Part shown: positions 1 through 5,201 of the stretch, piece by piece
Layout of the letters: each line of letters begins with the position of its first letter
Position numbering within the stretch: the first letter of the stretch is position 1
Assembly: GCA_964550665.1 (NCBI GenBank)
Contig: CAZJZW010000015.1
Location: forward strand, 1 to 17,709
Reading direction: 5' to 3'
Length of the DNA stretch: 17,709 nt
Source: JAUPTX01 sp964550665
Lineage (GTDB): Bacteria; Patescibacteriota; Minisyncoccia; Phycocordibacterales; CSBR16-119
Made by a program: the position numbers and the translations under genes
Notes under the pieces: model-generated
The model's database searches: none
What the model was told of the DNA's origin: nothing
Seen by the model: the letters and a program-made list of their open reading frames with translations, nothing else

Positions 1-155
1 GTTTTGTAGTAAAGTACTGATTGTCTGTTAGGAATCCGCCCCGCCTTTGGCGGGGCGAGATGCCCTCTTGTCGAAAAGAGTGGTAAAACGGAAAACGACT
101 TAATATAACAACGTTTTCTGTGCAGATTAAAGAGCTCGATATACAGAGCAAAAAT
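1..155 (+). promoter_or_regulatory. structured 5' leader of rpsB
   Basis: No convincing coding frame runs through this stretch. It contains three inverted repeats in a row: a perfect 9-bp GC stem with a TTT loop (37-45 with 49-57), a smaller CTCTT/AAGAG hairpin (about 65-80), and a 10-bp stem with one G-T wobble (88-97 with 112-121) that ends about 35 nt before the rpsB ATG. No T-run follows the first hairpin, so it does not look like a terminator. S2 operons often carry autoregulatory leaders, so a regulatory role is plausible, but I do not recognise a known rpsB-leader or riboswitch class. Confidence 0.4.
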
Positions 156-833
156 ATGTCAAAAGAAAATTTACAAGAAATGATTGATGCGGGTGTTCAC
201 TTCGGATACACAAAGACTCGAAGACATCCAAGCGCAAAACCTTTTATTTTCGATACGAAAAACAAGGTAGATGTTATTGATTTAGAAAAAACAGCAGACC
301 TTTTAAAGAAGGCTGAAGAGTTTGTTGCTTCGCTTGCAAAAGACGGAAAGAAAATTCTGTTCGTTGGAACAAAGGCTGAAGCACAAGAAGTAACACGAAA
401 TGCAGCGGATACACTTCGAATGCCATATGTTACGAACCGATGGATCGGTGGAACTCTTACAAACTTTACTGAAATCAAACGACGAGTTGATATTTTAGTT
501 GACCTAAAAGACAAGAAAGCAAAAGGCCAACTTGAAAAATATACAAAGAAAGAACAATCTGACTTTTCACGACAAATTAACAAAATGGAAGGATACTTTG
601 GCGGACTTGTCGGAATGGACAAGAAGCCAGATGCTCTTTTTGTAATCGACGTGAAAAAAGAAATAAACGCAGTTAAAGAAGCTATTCAATTAAAGATTCC
701 AGTAATCACTATCTCAAGTACAGACTGTGATATTTCTGATATTTCTTACCCAATACTTGCAAACGATTCTGCTATTTTAAGTTTGAAACTTTTAACAAAC
801 AGAATTGTAAACGCTTTCAGTAGCGCAAAATAA
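156..833 (+). CDS. rpsB: 30S ribosomal protein S2
   Basis: S2 is a small-subunit ribosomal protein at the head-platform junction and is needed for binding of S1-type proteins and mRNA. Family signatures are clear: AGVHFG near residue 12, IDLEKT at 41-46, ILFVGTK around 67-73, RWIGGTLTNF at 95-104 and PDALFVIDV in the C-terminal half. At 225 aa it is at the short end for S2. The ATG at 156 is chosen because S2 homology starts there. An in-frame GTG at 120 would add 12 unconserved residues and lies inside a leader stem. There is no clear Shine-Dalgarno sequence. The usual NCDP-type motif near residue 195 reads TDCDIS, and the usual IPGNDDAI reads ILANDSAI, so the C-terminal part is somewhat divergent. 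Seven of nine Arg codons are CGA. tsf follows, the classic rpsB-tsf pair. Ends in TAA. Confidence 0.96.
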   Translation: MSKENLQEMIDAGVHFGYTKTRRHPSAKPFIFDTKNKVDVIDLEKTADLLKKAEEFVASLAKDGKKILFVGTKAEAQEVTRNAADTLRMPYVTNRWIGGTLTNFTEIKRRVDILVDLKDKKAKGQLEKYTKKEQSDFSRQINKMEGYFGGLVGMDKKPDALFVIDVKKEINAVKEAIQLKIPVITISSTDCDISDISYPILANDSAILSLKLLTNRIVNAFSSAK

Positions 834-836
834 TTT

Positions 837-870
837 AAAATCACTTTTGGTATAATACAAAAGTGATTTT
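837..870 (+). terminator. 13-bp hairpin between rpsB and tsf, possible weak terminator
   Basis: A perfect 13-bp inverted repeat (837-849 with 858-870) with an 8-nt loop lies 3 nt after the rpsB stop. The right arm ends in TTTT, so it could act as a weak intrinsic terminator or as an mRNA-processing/stability hairpin that sets different rpsB and tsf levels. The stem is AT-rich and the U-run is short, so full termination is unlikely. Confidence 0.5.
848..856 (+). promoter_or_regulatory. extended -10 promoter for tsf, inside the hairpin loop
   Basis: TGGTATAAT is a perfect extended -10 element (TGn plus TATAAT). It lies almost entirely in the loop of the hairpin at 837-870. No good -35 is seen around 828-833. 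A transcript would start near 863 and give a leader of about 44 nt before tsf. The match is clear; its use as a promoter is inferred. Confidence 0.5.
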
Positions 871-906
871 ACGCTTTAAAAATTTATAACGTAGTACATT
901 ATTTAT

Positions 907-1677
907 ATGATTACAACAGAATTGATCAAACAACTAAGAGATGAAACTGGTGTCTCTGTTATGCAATGTAAGAAGGCTTTGGAAGAAGTAGATGGAGATA
1001 TTGAAAAAGCTCGAATCGTACTTAAAAAGAAAAGTGGAGCGGCAGCTGAAAAGAAAGCAGACCGAGAACTCGGTGCTGGATTCTTAGCTATCACTACATC
1101 AGGAGACACAACGGCTCTTATCACTCTCCTGTCTGAAACAGATTTCGTGGCTAAAAACGAAGAGTTCGTGAACGGTGCGAAAAAAGTAGCGGAAGCTGCT
1201 TTGACAGAAGGCGAAGCAGTGAAAGAATCACACCTGCCTATGGTAAATGAACTTATCCAAAAGATGGGTGAAAACATCAAGATTGGTGAAGTAAAGGTTA
1301 TTAAAGGAAACACTGGTTCATACGCTCACAATGGTCAAATAGGAGCTATCGTCGCCCTTAAAGAGAAGAATGCCGACCTAGCTCGTGATATCGCAATGCA
1401 CATCACTGCGATGAAACCAACTTTCACTCACGAAGCTGATATCGATGAAACTGCGAAAAACAACGCAAAAGAAATCTTCGAAAAAGAAGTTGCTGAGCAA
1501 GCAAAAGACAAACCAGAAGAAATGAAAGCTCAAATCTTACAAGGTAAAATCAATTCTTACTTCAAAGATCAAGTTCTTATGAAGCAAGCTTTCATCAAAG
1601 ACCCAAGTAAGACTATTGAACAACTTCTAAAAGAAAACAATAATTCACTAGAATCTTTCGTACTTGAAAAGATATAA
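907..1677 (+). CDS. tsf: translation elongation factor Ts
   Basis: EF-Ts is the guanine-nucleotide exchange factor that recycles EF-Tu-GDP to EF-Tu-GTP in the cytoplasm. The N-terminal UBA-like domain is textbook: LIKQLRDETGVSVMQCKKAL at 6-25, then DIEKARIVLKKK. The core EF-Tu contact motif TDFVAKN is at 78-84. A HITAMKP stretch corresponds to the conserved HIAAMNP of the second core repeat. The 256-aa length is normal to slightly short. The ATG at 907 is supported by homology from the first residues. It lies 73 nt after rpsB, separated by the hairpin and internal promoter, so it is probably transcribed both from the rpsB promoter and on its own. Arg codons include CGA. A small membrane-protein gene starts 3 nt after the TAA stop. 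Confidence 0.96.
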   Translation: MITTELIKQLRDETGVSVMQCKKALEEVDGDIEKARIVLKKKSGAAAEKKADRELGAGFLAITTSGDTTALITLLSETDFVAKNEEFVNGAKKVAEAALTEGEAVKESHLPMVNELIQKMGENIKIGEVKVIKGNTGSYAHNGQIGAIVALKEKNADLARDIAMHITAMKPTFTHEADIDETAKNNAKEIFEKEVAEQAKDKPEEMKAQILQGKINSYFKDQVLMKQAFIKDPSKTIEQLLKENNNSLESFVLEKI

Positions 1678-1680
1678 CAT

Positions 1681-2109
1681 ATGCAAACTCTGGCTATCAT
1701 TTTTGGAATATCTCTCGTAGGAATTTTGGTAATGATATACCGTGGTATTTCTCGTGTTCAAGAATTAGGTCTTGAACACGACGATATCACTCACCCGATG
1801 GAAAAACATATAAACACTTTATGGGAGAAAATAAAAATCATCCTAACCTACATAGCTCACTCACTAGCTATCGTGATCTCTAGAATATGGGCAAGAATAT
1901 CTCACCATGTTTCTGTTATATATAAAAAGGTTGTAAACAGAATTGAAGAATACTTTAAACACAAAAATGAGAGCAATGTAAACAAAGAGATAAAAACACA
2001 ATCAATTCTTCTAACTACGATTAAAGCGTACAAAAGAGAAATAAAGAAATTAAATCAAAAGATCGACCCAGATCAGATGAGACCAAAAGACGAGACAAAA
2101 GCAGAGTAA
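1681..2109 (+). CDS. small membrane protein of unknown function, co-transcribed with tsf
   Basis: I do not recognise this 142-aa protein. The N-terminus is a clear membrane helix (about residues 3-20, starting almost at the first residue), followed by an acidic linker (LEHDDITHP) and a second, shorter hydrophobic or amphipathic helix (about 53-67). The rest is strongly basic and helical with many Lys, ending in a charged tail. No catalytic motif or cysteine is visible. The ATG is only 3 nt after the tsf stop with no gap for a promoter, so it is almost certainly read from the rpsB/tsf transcript by coupled translation; no Shine-Dalgarno is visible. Its AT-rich codon use resembles the neighbours. 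A membrane-anchored protein with a basic cytoplasmic part is the most that can be said. Confidence 0.75.
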   Translation: MQTLAIIFGISLVGILVMIYRGISRVQELGLEHDDITHPMEKHINTLWEKIKIILTYIAHSLAIVISRIWARISHHVSVIYKKVVNRIEEYFKHKNESNVNKEIKTQSILLTTIKAYKREIKKLNQKIDPDQMRPKDETKAE

Positions 2110-2116
2110 TCAAGTC

Positions 2117-2144
2117 TTGACTTTAAGTGTGAAAAAAATAAAAT
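2117..2144 (+). promoter_or_regulatory. sigma-70 type promoter upstream of tRNA-Thr
   Basis: TTGACT (2117-2122) and TAAAAT (2139-2144) are separated by 16 nt, a good housekeeping-sigma promoter. It starts 7 nt after the stop of the preceding gene. Transcription would begin near 2151, leaving about 124 nt of leader before the tRNA. Confidence 0.65.
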
Positions 2145-2172
2145 AGATAGAGTTTCAACAAACCAAATTAAC

Positions 2173-2261
2173 AACTTAATACGCCGTCTTAATCTCCAGT
2201 TTCCGCCAGTGGTCGGGACAGGGTCCGAGACAACCGTATGACCAGAACAAATTTGTAAGTT
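2173..2261 (+). other. foldable leader with partial tRNA-like sequence, upstream of tRNA-Thr
   Basis: The 9-mer GCCGTCTTA at 2183-2191 is identical to the first nine bases of tRNA-Thr (2275-2283), and the following bases (CTCCAGTT versus CTCAGTT) stay similar. The stretch can also fold: AACTTA (2173-2178) pairs with TAAGTT (2256-2261), GTCTT (2186-2190) with GAGAC (2227-2231), and GGAC with GTCC (2216-2226). It cannot form a complete cloverleaf, so it is not called as a tRNA. It may be a degenerate tRNA 5' half or a processing element. Confidence 0.3.
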
Positions 2262-2274
2262 AAAAACTAAATAA

Positions 2275-2350
2275 GCCGTCTTAGCTCAGTTGGTAGAGCA
2301 ACCGCCTTGTAAGCGGTAGGTCCCGAGTTCAAATCTCGGAGACGGCTCCA
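2275..2350 (+). tRNA. tRNA-Thr (anticodon TGT)
   Basis: A complete cloverleaf is visible: 7-bp acceptor stem GCCGTCT/AGACGGC, D-arm GCTC/GAGC, anticodon stem ACCGC/GCGGT with loop CTTGTAA (anticodon TGT, reading ACA and probably other ACN codons), T-arm CCGAG/CTCGG with TTCAAAT, and discriminator T. The CCA end is encoded. A strong promoter lies upstream and a long hairpin terminator begins immediately after the CCA. Confidence 0.97.
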
Positions 2351-2385
2351 AATAAATAAAACCCCTCACGGGGTTTTATTTATTT
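2350..2385. terminator. bidirectional terminator between tRNA-Thr and the HAD gene
   Basis: A perfect stem of about 15-16 bp (2350-2365 with 2370-2385), a CCCC/GGGG core, a TCAC loop and A/T-rich outer arms supplies a U-rich tract on either strand. It follows the tRNA CCA directly. On the other strand it overlaps the TAA stop (2380-2382) of the convergent HAD gene. Confidence 0.85.
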
Positions 2386-2757
2386 TATCTCTTCCCAATC
2401 ACCTTTATAAAGTATTCCTTCTACAATATGATTATCAATCCAATGATAGTTCCCTCCTCGTGGTTTATCCATCAAAAGTGCGTGGTATTTAAATCCGTGA
2501 TCCAAGAGCCACTTCTCAGTGATAGCTCTATGATCTTTATTTGTTCGCGAAGTAAAAAATGTAATAATGTGCCCTTCATCAAACCAAGTATTTATCTTTT
2601 CCTTAGCGCCTGTGTACTCTTTAGCTGTAACCATCCGTTCTGGCTCTTCGTTTGGGATATCGTCGCAAACAGTCCCATCGATATCAATCAAATAGTTTTT
2701 CTTCCCTGCTGGGAGCACAGGACTTACTTTTTCATTTTTATTGTTGTGTTGGTACAT
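2380..2757 (-). CDS. HAD-superfamily phosphatase
   Basis: A 125-aa minimal HAD-fold hydrolase. Motif I is DIDGT (nucleophile Asp25 and acid/base Asp27), motif II is FFTSRT (Thr69/Ser70), motif III is Lys98 in MDKPRGG, and motif IV is Asp108 in WIDN. The context TEKWLLDHGFKYH is typical of small capless HAD phosphatases that act on sugar phosphates or nucleotides; the substrate cannot be told from sequence. The ATG at 2757 is preferred: it gives a 20-nt overlap with the upstream thioredoxin-fold gene, has an AAGAAG stretch just before it, and matches where the domain starts. The frame stays open further upstream, but only inside the previous gene. It is the last gene of the GT2 operon and its stop lies in the bidirectional terminator. 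Confidence 0.8.
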   Translation of the reverse strand: MYQHNNKNEKVSPVLPAGKKNYLIDIDGTVCDDIPNEEPERMVTAKEYTGAKEKINTWFDEGHIITFFTSRTNKDHRAITEKWLLDHGFKYHALLMDKPRGGNYHWIDNHIVEGILYKGDWEEIK

Positions 2758-3505
2758 CTTCTTTTTTAGATTCAGTTTTAAGTTCTGATACATCAGATTC
2801 AATTTTCGCCTCTGCTTCAAGTTTAGCCTTTTCATCTGCTTCTCGTTTTTCTCTTATCTTTACGAGCTCTGGCATAATAGCTTCGATATCTTCTTTTGTT
2901 TTAAATCCTTTATATGTCTTTCCGTTTATGATTAGAGCTGGTAGATTTTCATCTATCTTGTAAATAGATTTGATAGCTTCGATAGCAGATACATCTAGAT
3001 AATAGTCAAAAGAATACACACGAAGTTCAGGATAATCTTCTCGAACATCTGTTAAGATGTAACCTTGCTTTCGACAATCATCACAATCTTCTTTTCCATA
3101 AAAGTAAATTATTGATTCGATATTTAAGTCGCATCGCTCTCGAGCTTTTTGCATTAAAAGGAAGTCCTTGATTTGAAGGAGTGAGTAATATTTTTTGAGA
3201 CCTACAAGTTCTTCGCTCAAACTGTCGAAGTTGTTTTCACCGTATTCAATACGAGACGCAAGTTCACCTAGCTCTTTTGAAAGTATAGAGTCAGTAATGT
3301 TTTCACAAGAAAGCTGTTCAAACAGGTCAAACTGAGTTTCTAGAGATAGGATATCGATAGATATCGTATCTTCAATTTGACGAATCTCTTCTAGCTTTTT
3401 ATTGTTTAGGTTATTAGACAGGTAAAAAGCCGTCGCAAAGATAAATAAGGTTATAAGGAAGACAATAAGGTATTTCTTCCAATCATTTGGCTGTTCTCTT
3501 TTCAT
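2738..3505 (-). CDS. membrane-anchored thioredoxin-fold protein
   Basis: A 255-aa protein with basic N-terminus, one membrane helix (about 12-30), a long charged helical region (about 33-128) that is probably coiled-coil, then a thioredoxin-like domain. That domain holds the active-site pair CDDC (141-144) after IIYFYGKED and a cis-Pro type LPALIING segment. The tail after about residue 215 is Lys/Glu-rich and disordered. The architecture suggests a thiol-disulfide protein held on the membrane with the domain probably outside, but redox activity is inferred. The ATG at 3505 is chosen over a TTG at 3526: it lies 11 nt after the glycosyltransferase stop, with GGAGG at 3520-3524 upstream (spacing somewhat long, 14 nt). 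It overlaps the HAD gene by 20 nt, suggesting coupled translation. Confidence 0.78.
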   Translation of the reverse strand: MKREQPNDWKKYLIVFLITLFIFATAFYLSNNLNNKKLEEIRQIEDTISIDILSLETQFDLFEQLSCENITDSILSKELGELASRIEYGENNFDSLSEELVGLKKYYSLLQIKDFLLMQKARERCDLNIESIIYFYGKEDCDDCRKQGYILTDVREDYPELRVYSFDYYLDVSAIEAIKSIYKIDENLPALIINGKTYKGFKTKEDIEAIMPELVKIREKREADEKAKLEAEAKIESDVSELKTESKKEDVPTQQ

Positions 3506-3516
3506 AGGGTTATACT

Positions 3517-4767
3517 CTACCTCCAAGCGGTCTTTTTTGCAAATACTGCGTTATACATTGCTTTGACCACCCAGAACGGGGCGATAAAACTAAAGACAAG
3601 CATAAAATAGATAATTCTAAAATCAAATCTGTATTTGCCTGTAATCATTCTTCGGCCGATGATAATCGTAGACATAACGAGCAAATAAAGTAAAATTCCA
3701 GTAAAGACATAGGCATTTGTATTCAAGAAAAATGTATCAAAGTTCGGCCAAGCAAAATGCCAACCGAAATCAAACCCGACAGTTTGATATTTCTCCACGA
3801 GTTTAACGACGCCTTTAATAATCTGGAACATAAGAAGTCCAAGAATATATGGAACCGCAATCATAGAAACAAACCCGGCCGGCACAGAGATAAGAGAGAA
3901 AAACCCATATTCTTTTTTAAAGAGAATTTTTCGATAATCGTATGTGTTCATCGTAAAACCATAAATCCATCGAAGTCGTTGTTTATACAAAGCTACAATA
4001 TTTTTCGGGCCCGTTGTAAAAACATATGCGTCGTTACATTGATCAATTTTGTAGTGATTTTGTTGCATACGAAAAGCGATTTCCATGTCTTCTGTGTTAT
4101 GAGCTTTTCGGAAAAGACCAAGATCAGTGAAAACCCTTCTTCGGAAAATAGAAAATGGTCCAGGTGTTACATAAATACCGCCAAGCATTCCCAAGACCTT
4201 TTTCATAAACACTGCCCAGTTATACTCAACTTGTTGAAGTGTTTGAGTCATCGTCTTTGGGTTATGAATTAAAATAGAAGGGGCAACAGCCATTGTGTTT
4301 TCATCTTTCAGGAAATACGACATCATTCTTTTTAATGTTTCTGGTTCAACAAAAGAGTCAGCGTCAAGGCATGAAATAAACTCTGAAGTAGAGTTTTCGA
4401 TAGCGTAATTTACAGCGGTATGTTTACCACCATTTTCTTTTTTCAAAATTTTTATGTTTTCGTATTTTTCAAACTTCTTTAAAACTTCCCATGTATTATC
4501 AGTACTACCATCATCTACTGCGATAATAGTTATTCTATCTTTTGGGTAATCAAGTTCTAGAAGTGAGTTTAAAGTTTTTTCAACAGTATTTTGCTCATTC
4601 CAGCATGGAACAGCCACGGTAATTGTTGGATATTTCTCAAGTTTTATCTTTTCTTTTCGGTATTGAATGGTCTTTCTTTTTTCAAAAAAAGTTATAAGAA
4701 AAAATATCTGCACATACATGGAGATAAAGCCTAATATATAGAATAATATTGTCGTAATTTTATGCAT
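3517..4767 (-). CDS. membrane glycosyltransferase family 2, processive type
   Basis: A 416-aa GT-A fold enzyme that should transfer sugars from a nucleotide-sugar donor to a growing polysaccharide at the inner face of the membrane. One N-terminal membrane helix (about 5-28) is followed by the catalytic domain: VAVPCWNE (51-58), VDDGSTD (84-90), the metal-binding DAD (135-137), TED (225-227, catalytic base region) and QRLRW (263-267, the QxxRW signature of cellulose, hyaluronan and PNAG synthases). Three C-terminal membrane spans follow (about 289-316, 351-371, 384-405). Length and layout resemble poly-GlcNAc synthase-type enzymes, but the product is unknown. It is the first gene of an operon with the thioredoxin-fold and HAD proteins, suggesting envelope or exopolysaccharide work. 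A clear promoter lies 17 nt upstream of the start and leaves a very short leader without Shine-Dalgarno. Confidence 0.9.
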   Translation of the reverse strand: MHKITTILFYILGFISMYVQIFFLITFFEKRKTIQYRKEKIKLEKYPTITVAVPCWNEQNTVEKTLNSLLELDYPKDRITIIAVDDGSTDNTWEVLKKFEKYENIKILKKENGGKHTAVNYAIENSTSEFISCLDADSFVEPETLKRMMSYFLKDENTMAVAPSILIHNPKTMTQTLQQVEYNWAVFMKKVLGMLGGIYVTPGPFSIFRRRVFTDLGLFRKAHNTEDMEIAFRMQQNHYKIDQCNDAYVFTTGPKNIVALYKQRLRWIYGFTMNTYDYRKILFKKEYGFFSLISVPAGFVSMIAVPYILGLLMFQIIKGVVKLVEKYQTVGFDFGWHFAWPNFDTFFLNTNAYVFTGILLYLLVMSTIIIGRRMITGKYRFDFRIIYFMLVFSFIAPFWVVKAMYNAVFAKKTAWR

Positions 4768-4791
4768 TATTATACTTTGCTACGTTGGTCA

Positions 4792-4820
4792 ATTATAACA
4801 CAAAAACCTATATGAGGCAA
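4792..4820 (-). promoter_or_regulatory. promoter of the GT2 operon
   Basis: Read on the minus strand: TTGCCT (4815-4820), a 17-nt spacer ending in TGT, and TATAAT (4792-4797), a consensus -10 with TGn extension. Transcription would start near 4785, only about 18 nt before the ATG. Confidence 0.7.
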
Positions 4821-4829
4821 TGTGGAATA

Positions 4830-4860
4830 CAAAAGCCCGGCGCAAAGCGCCGGGCTTTTG
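4830..4860 (-). terminator. hairpin terminator after the DUF378-like gene
   Basis: A perfect 14-bp GC-rich stem (4830-4843 with 4847-4860) with AAA loop and AAAA/TTTT outer arms. It starts 6 nt beyond the stop of the 4866-5138 gene and separates it from the GT2 promoter. The U-tract is inside the stem, so it may work on both strands. Confidence 0.75.
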
Positions 4861-4865
4861 ATTGT

Positions 4866-5138
4866 TTACATTTTTTGATTTTGATCTTTATGCATATCAC
4901 ACTTTGTGTTTGTACAGTTCTTACAAAAACCTCCTCCACAATTTTTACATCCGCAGTGCCCCATTAAGACAAATACAGCCGATACTCCTACTAATAGATA
5001 GACTATTTTTGCGACTACTCCATACCCGAGTAAAATACTCACTAAGTTTATTTCTCCACCGAAAAATAGCGCCCCAAGTCCAACGAGTCCCCAATTAATT
5101 GCTCCTATTATAACCAACGCCCAAGCTAATTTTTTCAC
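4866..5138 (-). CDS. DUF378-like membrane protein with six-cysteine tail
   Basis: A 90-aa protein. Residues 1-60 match the pattern of the DUF378 family (YuzA-like): IGAINWGLVGLG with the conserved NWGLVG, then ALFFG, KIVYLLVG and a second helix, so two membrane spans (about 4-24 and 42-59). Residues 61-80 are a compact Cys-rich tail, with Cys at 62, 64, 67, 72, 75 and 80 and His at 61 and 83, spaced as C-x-C-x2-C-x4-C-x2-C-x4-C. Such a tail could bind zinc, copper or an Fe-S cluster; this is inference. The start codon is GTG at 5138, placing the first helix at the N-terminus; no Shine-Dalgarno is seen. It has its own promoter overlapping the rpoD stop and its own terminator. Confidence 0.8.
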   Translation of the reverse strand: MKKLAWALVIIGAINWGLVGLGALFFGGEINLVSILLGYGVVAKIVYLLVGVSAVFVLMGHCGCKNCGGGFCKNCTNTKCDMHKDQNQKM

Positions 5139-5171
5139 AAGTTTTTAAATTAAACTAATAATCTTTTCTAT

Positions 5172-5201
5172 ATTTTAGCACGTTTTTAAAATACTAATCA
5201 A
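5172..5201 (-). promoter_or_regulatory. promoter of the DUF378-like gene
   Basis: On the minus strand, TTGATT (5196-5201), 18-nt spacer, TAAAAT (5172-5177) with a TGC extension just before it. The -35 overlaps the last codons and stop of rpoD. No terminator hairpin was seen between rpoD and this gene, so read-through from rpoD is also possible. Confidence 0.45.

Noticed and set aside
37..57. GC-rich 9-bp hairpin as a rho-independent terminator
   Set aside because: No T-run follows on either strand.
197..622. Long open frame antisense to rpsB, and similar antisense frames over tsf, rpoB and rpoC
   Set aside because: They lie opposite highly conserved genes and have no independent promoter or homology; they are by-products of codon bias.
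2183..2250. Second tRNA gene upstream of tRNA-Thr
   Set aside because: Only the 5' half resembles a tRNA; no anticodon stem or T-arm can be formed.
2738..2757. Overlap of thioredoxin-fold and HAD frames read as one gene broken by a frameshift
   Set aside because: Each protein has a complete domain, its own stop and a usable ATG; a 20-nt overlap is common for coupled genes.
4769..4774. TATAAT just before the glycosyltransferase ATG
   Set aside because: A transcript from it would start inside the gene, and a better promoter with a 17-nt-spaced -35 lies just upstream at 4792-4820.
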